From JAAZKV01 sp041659525 (lineage in GTDB: Archaea > Iainarchaeota > Iainarchaeia > Iainarchaeales > JAAZKV01): 64,000 bases of DNA. The notes beneath the pieces are model-generated. The model ran no database searches. It saw nothing but the letters and a program-made list of their open reading frames with translations, and was not told the DNA's origin. The position numbers were made by a program, and so were the translations under genes. Positions within the stretch are counted from its first letter, which is position 1; every line of letters starts with the position of its first letter. Location of the stretch: positions 496,001-560,000 of the forward strand of contig JBAZYC010000001.1 in assembly GCA_041659525.1 (NCBI GenBank), read 5' to 3'. Shown piece by piece: positions 24,326 through 33,717 of the stretch.

Positions 24326-25405
24326 ATGTTTAATGAGTTCTATAAGCAAGCTGTAGCAGCGGTTAATGCTAGGCATAATTTTAATGAAAAAATCTCTGGC
24401 ACTTTTTCTCACTTAAAGACTAAACTTTCTCCTAATGGGTTTGAAACTATTGCTCTTAAAGTGGAAAAAAACCCAGTTTCAGGTACAGTTGCGGGAGTGG
24501 ATTCTGGGTTTGTTTCAAAGAAACTCTCTTTTTTAGATCTTGTTTTAATTAAAACAACAGGAGTAATTTTTTCTTACAAAGAGGGTCAATTAATTAAATC
24601 AGAATATTATCCAGCCCCTTTCTCTTTTCCCTTGCCTTTGCTTTTGCGTTCAGGTCTTGAAAAAGATGAAGAAGCTCAAAGTGTTTCTCTCTTAAGATTA
24701 GAACAAGAGGTTAGTTGTAGTATTGAAATTATAAAAAAGTTTAAGCCAAACTTTTTGTTTATTGATGGGAGTATTGTTCCCCAGTACCAAGATAAGCCAA
24801 GAAAAGAATCTGAAGTAAATGATGATTATGAATCAATTGTAAAGTTGTTTCAAAAACTATACAAAGTTGCAGAAGAGCAGGCAACTACTTTAGTTGCTTG
24901 TGTAGAGGATTCGAGAGGAACAAGATTTAGACAAATTTTGCAAGAAGAAATTCTTCCCCTAAATAATTCAAAAATTGATTCAAATTTATTGAATAGTGCT
25001 TTTGATGCTTCTCTTTTAGATTATTATTTACAAGAAGGAGAAAGAACTTTTGCTTTCCCTTATACAAACAAAATTGATAGTCACGCGATTTTGAAAGATT
25101 ATTCACTCGAGTGGGCAAAGAGTATTTTTGTTTTTTATATTAAAGCTTCTAAATTTGATAAACCATTAAGGGTAGAATTTATTTGCAAAGATAAAAGTAA
25201 TTTAGCTACTCTGGCTAAAGATATTTCTAAAATAGTTTTTTCTCTTTCTTCTCTTCACAGAGAGTATTCTTTTCCAAGTGTTTTAATCGAAGCTGACCTT
25301 AGAGCAGGTTTAAGTGAACAAGAGATCTCAGTAGTATACGATCGCTTAGTTGATGAACTCGGTGGAAAAATAAGAATGAGAAGAAGCAACAGACCTTTTG
25401 GGTGA
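24326..25405 (+). CDS. nurA: DNA end-resection nuclease NurA
   Basis: NurA is the 5'-3' nuclease partner of the HerA helicase. Motif I VAGVDSGF (Asp59), the FLFIDGSIVPQY block (about 148-159), VEDSRGTRF (about 192) and the C-terminal YSFPSVLIEADLRAGLSE fit the NurA domain. Length 359 aa is normal. It starts the nurA-HAD-small ORF-herA cluster behind the GCCGGCAT promoter. The next gene begins about four bases after its stop. Confidence 0.88.
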   Translation: MFNEFYKQAVAAVNARHNFNEKISGTFSHLKTKLSPNGFETIALKVEKNPVSGTVAGVDSGFVSKKLSFLDLVLIKTTGVIFSYKEGQLIKSEYYPAPFSFPLPLLLRSGLEKDEEAQSVSLLRLEQEVSCSIEIIKKFKPNFLFIDGSIVPQYQDKPRKESEVNDDYESIVKLFQKLYKVAEEQATTLVACVEDSRGTRFRQILQEEILPLNNSKIDSNLLNSAFDASLLDYYLQEGERTFAFPYTNKIDSHAILKDYSLEWAKSIFVFYIKASKFDKPLRVEFICKDKSNLATLAKDISKIVFSLSSLHREYSFPSVLIEADLRAGLSEQEISVVYDRLVDELGGKIRMRRSNRPFG

Positions 25406-25409
25406 AAAA

Positions 25410-26081
25410 ATGATTAAATTAATTGTTTTTGATTTGTGGCAAACCCTAATTCCAGCCACAATTGATTTTGTTCACTTAGCTTCTTTGTTAAAGAAAGAAA
25501 AGCTAGATCTTCATGAATTTATTTCAAGGTATGAAAGAGCCATTCAGTTAAAAAAATACAAGAACTTTGAAGAATTAAGAAAAGATTTTTTTGAAGAATT
25601 CAAAGAGTATGATAACAAAATTTTAGAACAAGAACTTTACGAGATTTATTTTAACAGAATTGATCATGTTCACTTTTATCCTGAAGTAGTTTCTGCCCTT
25701 GAGAAATTAAAAAAAGAGGGTTACAAATTAGCTTTACTTAGTAATACTGAGAGTTTGCTTTCACCAACAATTGAAAAGAAACTTGAATTAAAAAAGTATT
25801 TTGATTTAGTGGTGATGAGTTATGAGACAGGGGCAATTAAACCAGATCCTAAAGTATTTGATTTTGTTTTAAAGAAAATGAAAATCCCTTCCAATCAAGC
25901 GCTAATGGTTGGAGATTCTTTAAGGAGTGACATTATTGGTTCTAAGGGAGTAGGGATGCATAATTGCCTGATTAATAGAATTGGAAAAGTTTTAGATAGT
26001 GCGAATGCTACTCCTGATTTTGAAATAAAATCATTGAATGAACTTTCAAGAGTGTTGGGTGTGTTAAATGCCAAAAATTAA
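25410..26081 (+). CDS. HAD superfamily hydrolase
   Basis: The first motif is IVFDLWQTL (catalytic Asp, second Asp replaced by Trp as in some subfamilies). LALLSNTES supplies motif II Thr/Ser, KPDPKVF the Lys and MVGDSLRSDIIGSK the acidic motif IV. A helical cap lies between motifs I and II. ATG at 25410, preceded by GGTGAAAA, is preferred to the start at 25398 overlapping nurA. The substrate is unknown; placement inside nurA-herA is curious. Confidence 0.82.
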   Translation: MIKLIVFDLWQTLIPATIDFVHLASLLKKEKLDLHEFISRYERAIQLKKYKNFEELRKDFFEEFKEYDNKILEQELYEIYFNRIDHVHFYPEVVSALEKLKKEGYKLALLSNTESLLSPTIEKKLELKKYFDLVVMSYETGAIKPDPKVFDFVLKKMKIPSNQALMVGDSLRSDIIGSKGVGMHNCLINRIGKVLDSANATPDFEIKSLNELSRVLGVLNAKN

Positions 26082-26235
26082 TGAAATGGAATCAGCAAAT
26101 AGAAGTGCTTCCGTGCTAAGATCTCGTTCAAAGAAATTATTAGTTAGTGCACTTGCCCTAAAGAGAGCACTTGATGAGAAAATTAAGCGAGGAAAGACAA
26201 TTAAATTTGTAAAAAAATTGAGGATAAAACGTTGA
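26068..26235 (+). CDS. Small basic protein between HAD and HerA (55 aa)
   Basis: ATG at 26068 opens a 55-residue Arg/Lys/Ser-rich helical protein, MPKINEMESANRSASVLRSR to KFVKKLRIKR, overlapping the HAD gene by 14 bp in another frame. GGGTGTG lies just upstream. Conserved context inside the nurA-herA cluster would be needed to confirm it. It could bind DNA. Confidence 0.5.
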   Translation: MPKINEMESANRSASVLRSRSKKLLVSALALKRALDEKIKRGKTIKFVKKLRIKR

Positions 26236-26323
26236 ATGGGGGTGGTTTGTCCTTTGGGTGGCAAAGTACTAGCAATTCATTTAAAAACAACTGAATTATT
26301 CTTATTTATTGATTGTGAATATT

Positions 26324-27862
26324 ATGACTAATGTTAGAGAACAACTAGGAACAATTGTTTCCACAATGGAGGGTCCTTCTCCGAGTACTATTTCTTTTGT
26401 AATAAATAATGGTAAAGCGCATAAAGGAATGTTTGCAGAGCTTGATTATTCCGAAGGAACAATGATGCTTTTAGTTGAAGATGTAATTAAAACTAATAGA
26501 TATTTTGAGAGACCTGATTCGGTTAAAGTAATTGGGGAGGAACTTGAAAAGAATTTTCCTGCGAGTGACTGGGAGTTCTTAATTGCAAAAGCTCGTCCGT
26601 TAGGAGTATTTACTGAAAAAAATATTCAAAGAGCAACTTTTCCCCCTTCTCCAGGGACCAAAGTTTTTAACGCTGATAACGAAAAGATAAGAAAGTTTTT
26701 AGGATTAGAAGAAAATGGACTTAACTTAGGGGCACTTCAATTCCATGATGTTGGATTGAAAGTAAATCTTTCAAAACTTTTACAAAAACACTTAGCTATT
26801 GTTGCAACGAGCGGAGCAGGTAAATCTTATTTTGTTTCAGTTCTCTTAGAAGAACTTTTGAGCAGAAAAAAAGAACAAGGACAAATTGGAGTAGTAGTAA
26901 TTGATACTCACGGAGAATATACTTGCTTTGGTGAACCAGTTAAGCAATCAAGCGCAAATCAGTTCACTGATTTTTCTTCCAAAACAAAAATAATTGAAGG
27001 ATCAAAAATCAGAATTGCTTGTTCGAAGATGAGTATTCACATGATTTCTGCAATAGTAGAACTTTCTCCTAATCAAAAAAGAGCGTTAGCTAGAATTCTT
27101 TCTAAATTAAATGATGAAATGAAATCAGGAGCAGGTCCTTATGACTTAAGTGCAGTAAGAGCTGAAGTTGCAGCAATTGATAATGAAAAAACACAGGCAT
27201 CACTATTTGGAGTAGTTTCTGATCTTGAAGAAATTGGTTTGTTTGGAAAAATAGATGAACCAAGTATAGTTGATTTTGTTAAACCGGGTGCTATGGTTGT
27301 AATTGATCTTAACTCGGTTGTTTCTGAAAAAAAGAAACAAGTTTTAGTTGCTTACCTTTCAAATAAATTGTTTAATGAGAGAAGAAGTTCTTCAAAAAAA
27401 ATTCCTCCGTTTGCTCTTTTTGTTGAAGAGGCTCATAATTTTATTCCTGAAGGAACTGCAAGTGAACACGCGGTGGCTCGTTCGTATTTGCGTACTATTG
27501 CAAGAGAGGGTAGAAAATTTGGAGCTTCGCTTGTAGTTATTTCTCAAAGACCAAAGAGACTTGATACTACTACGCTAGCAAATTGTAATACTAGTATTAT
27601 TTTGCGTATAACTAATCCTTATGATCTTGATCACATTGCTCAGTCTTCTGAAGGACTTGATAAATCGAGTATTGGAATTATTTCTTCACTAAGAGTAGGA
27701 GAAGCTCTTGTAGTAGGGGAAGCTGTTGGTGCTCCAACTTTCTTTAAAGTTCGCTTACGAAAATCTCAACCAAGCAGACACGAATCAACTTTAGAAGATT
27801 CTGCTCGTGCTTTCTCAGCAGAAGTTGAAAAAAAGAGTGACGAAACTAACACTTTCTTATAA
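26324..27862 (+). CDS. herA: HerA hexameric DNA translocase
   Basis: HerA drives end resection together with NurA, Rad50 and Mre11. The N-terminal HAS-type barrel (about 1-110) is followed by Walker A ATSGAGKSYFVSVLLEEL, then VIDTHGEY. Walker B is PPFALFVEEAHNFIPE, with sensor ISQRPKRLDTTTLANCNT and the arginine-finger region following. Length 512 aa from ATG 26324 is normal. A second ATG-like start at 26309 (ATT/GTG region) is less likely. Confidence 0.92.
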   Translation: MTNVREQLGTIVSTMEGPSPSTISFVINNGKAHKGMFAELDYSEGTMMLLVEDVIKTNRYFERPDSVKVIGEELEKNFPASDWEFLIAKARPLGVFTEKNIQRATFPPSPGTKVFNADNEKIRKFLGLEENGLNLGALQFHDVGLKVNLSKLLQKHLAIVATSGAGKSYFVSVLLEELLSRKKEQGQIGVVVIDTHGEYTCFGEPVKQSSANQFTDFSSKTKIIEGSKIRIACSKMSIHMISAIVELSPNQKRALARILSKLNDEMKSGAGPYDLSAVRAEVAAIDNEKTQASLFGVVSDLEEIGLFGKIDEPSIVDFVKPGAMVVIDLNSVVSEKKKQVLVAYLSNKLFNERRSSSKKIPPFALFVEEAHNFIPEGTASEHAVARSYLRTIAREGRKFGASLVVISQRPKRLDTTTLANCNTSIILRITNPYDLDHIAQSSEGLDKSSIGIISSLRVGEALVVGEAVGAPTFFKVRLRKSQPSRHESTLEDSARAFSAEVEKKSDETNTFL

Positions 27863-27925
27863 AGTGCAAATACTTTTTTTTGTAAACTTTAAAACAATTT
27901 TCTTATTTTTCGCATTTTTTAGGAT

Positions 27926-27959
27926 GGCCGGCATGACACTCCCAAAGCCTTTATAAATA
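27926..27959 (+). promoter_or_regulatory. PolB-like gene promoter with GCCGGCAT element
   Basis: GCCGGC (27927-27932), then 17 bp, then TATA box CTTTATAAATA with its first T at 27950. The start codon lies 30 bp after the TATA start. Besides GCCGGCATG, the CACT and CCAAA words are shared with the promoter at 34671. Confidence 0.7.
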
Positions 27960-27979
27960 AAAAAATCAGCTCCTCTGTC

Positions 27980-29614
27980 ATGACCCAACAAGTATTATTT
28001 TCTCCTAAAAACAAGGAAGTTAGCGAAAGCCATGAGCAAAAACCAAAAGAGTTTTTGTATTTAACAAAGATTTCTTATAATGAATTAAAGAGCGAGATGC
28101 TTGTAGAGTTCTCAAATAACAAAGAGCGAATTGTAAAGAGACACAAGTTCTATCCATTTATTCTGCTCTCTCCTTCGCTTGAAAAGCAAAAAATCTCTGA
28201 TCTTGTTCTTTCTTTAGGTTTTAGAGGGTTTAGTATTCAAGAAAAGAATAATTTGATTTACCTCTCCGCTTCTTCTTTTTCAGAGTTAAAAAAAATCAGT
28301 AACTCTCTTGCTATTCACATTAACAAAAAACCACTTATATTAGAACTTGAAAGAGCTTTTCTAATAGAAAAGGGTTGGAGTTTGTTTTCTTCTTTTGAAA
28401 AAGTAGGGGAGGAATTATTTTTGTCAAATTCTTCAACTAATCAAAATGAAAAAGATTTAGGTTTTGTTTTAACTAAAGAAATTCCTTTTTCTCACGCTTT
28501 AAAATTAAATGAAGGGGATGCGTTGTTTTTAGTAGAAAGAGCTGCTTGGAGTGAATTACTTTCAATACCAATTGAAAAAGTACCAAATTCAAAGGAAGAG
28601 CGTACTGAATTGTTTTTAGAAAATATTTTCTTTAAGCACGGAGAGATGCTTTCTTTTGAATCATCTTCAAAACTTTTTTTTCAAAAAGATTATGATCCTC
28701 TTTCAAGAGATGCTACTTCTAAAATAGATTTTTCGCTTGTTTGGACTGAATTATTTTCAAACACGTTTTTTAACATTGGTCCTGAAACAAAGAATTGTTC
28801 TTGTTGTACTCCTCTTGTTCTTGATGCAAAGAACTTACTTCCTTCTTCACTAATTAGAGTACAATTCTTGGGGGATAATGTTTTCTTTGAATCTTCTTCA
28901 GATAATTTTTCTTTCGAGTACCATAATTCTATGCCGTTTAAGGAAGAGAGGGCTTCAAAGAAAAAAGAATTTTTCTTAAATTCTTTTCCAGTTGGTCCTT
29001 TTTTCAAAGGAGATTTTGCACAAATTCCAGTAATGGATGCTAAGCGTTTGATTAGTGAGGAAAAAGTTCGTCTTCCAAGAGTAAATAATAATTTTGAAGA
29101 AACAAATTCTACTCAAAACAAAATTAATAATGGAAGTGTTGGGGTTGGTTTTGATTCTCATGAACTTAATTGGTTTTGTTTGAATAAAGAAAGTTTTTTC
29201 TCAAAAGAAGTTAGGTTAGCAAATCAACAATTGTTTGAATTAAGAAAGAAAATAGATTTTTATGAAGAAAAATTGCTTTCAAAAAAGAGTTTTGATTATT
29301 TTTATTCAAAAGCACTTTACTCTGTTTTAATGTCCACTCTTTGTGAGCTTCCTACTCAATTAACGAACACTAATTCAAAATTCTTTTCAACTTCTTTAGC
29401 AAAAAGTATTATTTCTGTTCAAGAAGCCACTATTTCAAAGTTCAAAGAGTTTTCAGAAAAAAAAGGTTATCGCCTTCTTCACGCTGGAAAGAATTTTGCT
29501 TCAATAAAAGGATTTTCTTCTCTAAAACTTGCAAAAGATTTTTCAGAACAAACAAAACTTCCTCAACCAGAAATAGTTTCTTTTACTAGAAGAACTGCGA
29601 AAAGATTATTCTAA
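27980..29614 (+). CDS. Probable inactivated family B DNA polymerase homolog
   Basis: The C-terminal third resembles the palm/fingers of family B polymerases. FDYFYSKALYSVLMSTL (about 438-454) occupies the place of the KxxxNxxYG motif. FFSTSLAKSIISVQEATISK (about 468-487) matches the Ser/Thr-rich segment. KKGYRLLHAGKNFASIKG (495-512) sits where KKGY-VLYxDTDSxFI should be, with both catalytic Asp replaced. The N-terminus (about 25-135) resembles the PolB N-domain, ending LELERAFLIEKGWSLF. The DxxSLYPS motif is missing, so polymerase activity is not expected. A Cys cluster CSCC is at 273-276. Inactivated PolB2-type proteins are known in archaea. This assignment is inferred by eye. Confidence 0.5.
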   Translation: MTQQVLFSPKNKEVSESHEQKPKEFLYLTKISYNELKSEMLVEFSNNKERIVKRHKFYPFILLSPSLEKQKISDLVLSLGFRGFSIQEKNNLIYLSASSFSELKKISNSLAIHINKKPLILELERAFLIEKGWSLFSSFEKVGEELFLSNSSTNQNEKDLGFVLTKEIPFSHALKLNEGDALFLVERAAWSELLSIPIEKVPNSKEERTELFLENIFFKHGEMLSFESSSKLFFQKDYDPLSRDATSKIDFSLVWTELFSNTFFNIGPETKNCSCCTPLVLDAKNLLPSSLIRVQFLGDNVFFESSSDNFSFEYHNSMPFKEERASKKKEFFLNSFPVGPFFKGDFAQIPVMDAKRLISEEKVRLPRVNNNFEETNSTQNKINNGSVGVGFDSHELNWFCLNKESFFSKEVRLANQQLFELRKKIDFYEEKLLSKKSFDYFYSKALYSVLMSTLCELPTQLTNTNSKFFSTSLAKSIISVQEATISKFKEFSEKKGYRLLHAGKNFASIKGFSSLKLAKDFSEQTKLPQPEIVSFTRRTAKRLF

Positions 29615-29650
29615 AAAAACAGAATTAATTTTTGTTTAGTTCTTTATTTT

Positions 29651-30115
29651 TTATATTTTTTCAACTTCGTTTAGAGTTACTTTTAGTACATTATCCGCTT
29701 CATCAAATAGTATGTGTCCTTTGAATTTTTTTCCTTTCAAAAATAGGGGCATCCAGTAGGGATCATCTTTCCACATTGACTCGAAAGGAATTTTTGTAAT
29801 ATCAAACCATTGTGGTTTCATTTCTTCGCTTTCTGTCGCCTCGCCAGTGTATTTTAGAACTTTAAAAAAGTGTACTTCAAGGATTTCAGGCTTTCCTCTG
29901 AATTCAAAATTAATTAAACCAAATTGTTCAGTTTGAGTTACTTTAACACCGCATTCTTCTTCAAATTCTCTAGCAACTGCGGCTTCAATAGTTTCTTCTG
30001 GGTGTACTTTTCCACCAAATCCGTTCCATCTTCCTGCTCCAAATCCTCTTTTCTTCATTCCTAGTAGGATTTTGTCTCCTTCTCTAATAAATGCAAGTGT
30101 CATTACTTTAGCCAT
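29651..30115 (-). CDS. Nudix hydrolase, 8-oxo-dGTPase (MTH1) type
   Basis: The Nudix box GGKVHPEETIEAAVAREFEE (starting about residue 34) matches GX5EX7REUXEEXGU. The flanking GRWNGFGGK, EVHFFKVLKYTGE and MKPQWFDITKIPFESMWKDD are characteristic of the MTH1 group, which cleans oxidised purine nucleotides. Length 154 aa. It is transcribed away from rpoK. Confidence 0.85.
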   Translation of the reverse strand: MAKVMTLAFIREGDKILLGMKKRGFGAGRWNGFGGKVHPEETIEAAVAREFEEECGVKVTQTEQFGLINFEFRGKPEILEVHFFKVLKYTGEATESEEMKPQWFDITKIPFESMWKDDPYWMPLFLKGKKFKGHILFDEADNVLKVTLNEVEKI

Positions 30116-30255
30116 AAAGAATTTTCATTGCATTAGAGTTAAAAAGTTGTACTCGACTCGCTCAAAACTGGCTCTAGCCCTCATTTTTTGGGGGTTAAAC
30201 CCTACTTTTTTAAAGGTTGCTTTACGAGAATTAGTTATTACTGGTGAGTGGGATT

Positions 30256-30465
30256 ATGGCTAGATTAACTAGATTTGAATTAACAAGAGTTTTATCGGCA
30301 AGAAGCCTTCAATTATCTTTAGGAGCTCCTCCTTTAGTAAAGAGAACTAGCGAATTAAGTATGCTTCAAGTAGCAGAGAAAGAGTTTGATCAAAAAGTTT
30401 TACCTTTATCAGTTCTAAGAAAGTACCCTAATGGGAATTTGAAGAGAATTGAATTATTCGATTAA
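30256..30465 (+). CDS. rpoK: DNA-directed RNA polymerase subunit K (Rpb6)
   Basis: RpoK is the small assembly subunit of archaeal RNA polymerase. LTRFELTRVLSARSLQLSLG and APPLV, then LQVAEKEFDQKVLPLSVLRK and YPNG, match the family. The ATG at 30256 lies seven bases after GGTGAG. The GTG at 30244 is inside that Shine-Dalgarno. TATA-like CTTTTTTAAAGG is about 50 bp upstream. It is followed by the S17e gene after 20 bp. Confidence 0.92.
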   Translation: MARLTRFELTRVLSARSLQLSLGAPPLVKRTSELSMLQVAEKEFDQKVLPLSVLRKYPNGNLKRIELFD

Positions 30466-30485
30466 ATTAGTTTGGTGATTTAAAA

Positions 30486-30692
30486 ATGGGAAAATCAGTT
30501 GCAAAAGGATTAAAGTACAAGGGAGAAGTTTTGCTTGAAGAATTTCCAGCAAAGTTCAGTAAGGATTTTGTTAAAAACAAGAGATCTCTTGATGAAATAA
30601 AGGATTTGCATTTATCAAAGTCAACTAGAAATATTTTGGCAGGTTACATTGTTAGACTTGCAAAAAGAAAAGAAGCTACTAAACTAATTTAA
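30486..30692 (+). CDS. rps17e: 30S ribosomal protein S17e
   Basis: The 68-residue protein shows ELLxxYPxKFxxDFxxNKxx as VLLEEFPAKFSKDFVKNKRS and the end signature STRNILAGYIVRLAKRK. GGTGAT sits six bases before the ATG. It is coupled to rpoK in a short plus-strand operon. Confidence 0.9.
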   Translation: MGKSVAKGLKYKGEVLLEEFPAKFSKDFVKNKRSLDEIKDLHLSKSTRNILAGYIVRLAKRKEATKLI

Positions 30693-30785
30693 TTAAGCTT
30701 CTTTTTTAGTTTTTTTTATTTTAATTCTTAAGTTAAGAATAGTTATTTGTTTTTTTTTTATTTTTTTAATAAATTAGTTTTTTTA

Positions 30786-31562
30786 TTAGCGTTTCAAGAA
30801 TTTAGTTCGTTTAATCATTTTTTGCTTTTGTTCTTTTGCTCTTGATTTTTTTAATTCATGTGCTTTAACTTCTCTTGCCATTAGTTCGCATCTTTTTTTC
30901 CATGCTTGATCAGTTACCCATTGCCCTCTTCGATTTGCGGGGAGTGATTTAAATTTTGTATTAGCTATTTTTACTTTTTTTAAGAAAGGGTGAGTGCCGT
31001 TATACAAATCCCCTCCAAATTTAACAAATATTTTTGGCAAAAGAATTGATTTTATTCCTAAATAGTGGTTTAGAGTTGCTTCAAGCCCGAATCTTTGCAT
31101 GTGTCTTATCCAGTTTTTATTTTTTGCTAAAAATAATGGGCGTAGCGCGCTTATTCGAATTGCTCTTTCTCCTGAAAGAGCAGTACCATCTTGTTGTACT
31201 GTTCCAATAGTCATTTTTACTGTTGGGTTTTTTAGAGGTCTAAGTAATTTTTGAATTTGAGCGGGTTTGATTTCTAATAAATCCGCATCAAACATCAATA
31301 AGTTAGTTGCTCCATTTTTTGCACAAAAATTAGTGGCTTCAATAAATGCTTGTCCTTTTCCAACGTTTTCTTTGGCCTTTAATGAATCTATCTTTAGTTC
31401 TTTTGCAATTTTTGGAGTATTATCAGTGCTTCCGTCATCAATTAAAATAATTTTGTGAATCAAACCCATATTTTTGGCTTTAATTAAATCTTGTAAAACT
31501 TTTCCCACAGTTTTTTCTTCATTGTAAGCAAATACTACTGCAAAATTCTTTTCTCCAGTCAT
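30786..31562 (-). CDS. Family 2 glycosyltransferase
   Basis: A GT-A fold is indicated by FAVVFAYNEEKTVGKVL, the nucleotide-binding IILIDDGSTDNT (about 39-50), ENVGKGQA and the metal-binding FDADL (about 90-94). The C-terminal 100 residues are basic without membrane helices, so it is probably cytoplasmic or peripheral. It is downstream of rad50 by 15 bp on the same strand. Sugar and acceptor are unknown. Confidence 0.82.
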   Translation of the reverse strand: MTGEKNFAVVFAYNEEKTVGKVLQDLIKAKNMGLIHKIILIDDGSTDNTPKIAKELKIDSLKAKENVGKGQAFIEATNFCAKNGATNLLMFDADLLEIKPAQIQKLLRPLKNPTVKMTIGTVQQDGTALSGERAIRISALRPLFLAKNKNWIRHMQRFGLEATLNHYLGIKSILLPKIFVKFGGDLYNGTHPFLKKVKIANTKFKSLPANRRGQWVTDQAWKKRCELMAREVKAHELKKSRAKEQKQKMIKRTKFLKR

Positions 31563-31577
31563 AAAATCACTAATACT

Positions 31578-33647
31578 TTAATATGTTTGAATGCTTTCTG
31601 CGCGCGTTGATTCATCTACATCTTTGTCTCTTGTTAGTAAATATAAATTACTTGAAGCAGCCATCTCAAGTTGCTTGTCATGAGTTATTACAAATATTTG
31701 TTCCACTAGTTTTGGTAGTTCTTCTCTAAGTATTTCACTTAGTTTTGCAACAGAGTTTGAATCAAGATTGTGAGTTGGTTCATCTAAAATCAGCATTGAA
31801 AGTTTCTTAGTCAAAACTAGTGAGAAAGCAATTCTTATGCAAAGTGCAGCTGCACTTCTTTCTCCTCCTGATAGTACTCCTTCTACTCTTACCCATCCAT
31901 TAGTTCGTGCTAGTACTTGTAAATCATACCCTTCATCCACAATACATAAACGCGCATCAGTAAAATCTTTGTAAGGATATAGTTGTCCCCAAATTTGGCT
32001 CATTGCTTGATTTATTGTTTGAAGCATTGATTCTCGGAGTTCTACTTGGGTTGCAATTAAGCAATTTCCTAATATTCCCATTTTTTTAGCAGCTTCTTCA
32101 GAACGAAGAGTTTCTTTTTCAATTTCAATAATATTTTTCTTTATTTGGACAATTTTTTGTAATGTAATTTCATAACTTTTCTTTAAATCTAAACTAGATT
32201 TGATTTTTACTTGAGCTACGCTTACAATAGATTTTTTCTTATAAAGTTCGTCACGAATAGTTTCAAGTTTTTTCTTATCAAACCCATTTTCAGTTAATTG
32301 TTTTTTAATTTTTGGTAATTCTTCAACAAAAGAAGCAAGTTGTTTTTTCTTTTCTTCACTTAAAATTGCTTCTTTTTGCATTGCTTCAAATTTAAACAGT
32401 TCTCTACTTTTATTATCACTTTCTTTTTTAAAGTTTTCTTTTTCTTTTTCAACAAGTTCTATTTTTTGCTTTAGTTCTTTTTTACTTTTATCAAAAGCAA
32501 CATATTGCGCGTTAAGTTTTTCTAGTTTTTCAGTTAGTTCTTTTGTTAAATGATTTTTGTGATTTTCATCAAGTATTTGTTTGCAAGTAGGGCAAGTTCC
32601 TTTTAGAGAGGAAATTCCTTTTTCTTCCTGAGCAATTTTTTGTTTCTCATATTCAATTACTCTGAGTTCTTCACTATTTTTCTTGAGTTCAAGATCAATT
32701 GTTTTATATTCCTTCTCTGCGTTCGCAAGTTTTTCTTTTAGCGTTTCAACTTCTTTTTTTCCTTTTTCAATTTCTAATAGAACTTCTTTTAATGAAATTT
32801 TGTCACTTTTAGAAATATCCTCTTTTAATCCTTCAATTCTTGAATTAACTTTTACAACTAACTCTTCAAGTGTTTTATTTTGTTTTTCTTTTTCATTAAG
32901 CTCTAAGTATTCTTTCTCAACACCTGCTAATGATTTTGTTGTTTCTTCAATTTCTATTTCCAGTTTTTTTATTTGATTTTCTTCTTCAACTATTTGTTTG
33001 TGTAATTTTTCTTCTTCATGGCTTTTGAGAGTTTCTTTTTGTTGATTAATAAAATCATTTCTTTGCTTATTCGCCTTCACTAGTTCGTTTTGTACTACTA
33101 CTGCATTTTTTCTTGCAGTTTCGTATTTCTCGATTTCAAGTAGTTCATCGAATTTTCTTTTTCTTTCAGCAGGAGAGAGTTTTAAGAAAAAATCTAATTC
33201 GTTTTGTTCAGAGTAAACCGCTCTACTAAATAGTTCATAATTTAATCCAAGGATTTGTTCTACTTTTTCATTAACATCTTTTTGTTTTGGCCCAGCAATT
33301 AATCGGCCCGCACCCGCATTAAGGGTGTCTGATTCGTACATTTTTGCTTCGTTTGTTCCGTCAAGTTTTATTATTCGTTCTACTTTGTAATTTTTTTCAT
33401 TTTGGTCAAAAGTAATTATTGTTTCAGCTTTGTTTTCTTGATTAGGTTTGTTCATTATTATTTCAGCAAGTGAAACACTTCTGTTTTTTAGTGATGGAAA
33501 AGTTCCAAATAGCGAATAAGAAATTGCGTTTACAATAGAACTCTTTCCCGCCCCCATTACTCCAACAATTACATTAGTCCCTTTTCCAAACTCGAGTGTA
33601 GTTTCTTTGTGAGTTCTCCAGTTTCTTAGAGTAAGAGAGTTTATCAT
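31578..33647 (-). CDS. rad50: DNA repair ATPase Rad50 (short form)
   Basis: Rad50 works with Mre11 in double-strand break processing. Walker A is GVMGAGKSS (29-37). The zinc hook is CPTC (352-355) between two coiled coils (about 185-345 and 365-500). The signature is LSGGERSAAAL from 592, Walker B/D-loop is LILDEPTHNLD (about 619-629) and the His switch is ITHD. At 689 aa it is shorter than most archaeal Rad50, through shorter coiled coils. No mre11 is seen in the window, and herA-nurA lie separately at 24.3-27.9 kb. Confidence 0.92.
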   Translation of the reverse strand: MINSLTLRNWRTHKETTLEFGKGTNVIVGVMGAGKSSIVNAISYSLFGTFPSLKNRSVSLAEIIMNKPNQENKAETIITFDQNEKNYKVERIIKLDGTNEAKMYESDTLNAGAGRLIAGPKQKDVNEKVEQILGLNYELFSRAVYSEQNELDFFLKLSPAERKRKFDELLEIEKYETARKNAVVVQNELVKANKQRNDFINQQKETLKSHEEEKLHKQIVEEENQIKKLEIEIEETTKSLAGVEKEYLELNEKEKQNKTLEELVVKVNSRIEGLKEDISKSDKISLKEVLLEIEKGKKEVETLKEKLANAEKEYKTIDLELKKNSEELRVIEYEKQKIAQEEKGISSLKGTCPTCKQILDENHKNHLTKELTEKLEKLNAQYVAFDKSKKELKQKIELVEKEKENFKKESDNKSRELFKFEAMQKEAILSEEKKKQLASFVEELPKIKKQLTENGFDKKKLETIRDELYKKKSIVSVAQVKIKSSLDLKKSYEITLQKIVQIKKNIIEIEKETLRSEEAAKKMGILGNCLIATQVELRESMLQTINQAMSQIWGQLYPYKDFTDARLCIVDEGYDLQVLARTNGWVRVEGVLSGGERSAAALCIRIAFSLVLTKKLSMLILDEPTHNLDSNSVAKLSEILREELPKLVEQIFVITHDKQLEMAASSNLYLLTRDKDVDESTRAESIQTY

Positions 33648-33717
33648 GAATAGATTGTGTTAGATAACTAATAAAAAATAGCTGTACTTAATTAAAGAAG
33701 AATTATTAGTTTAAATT

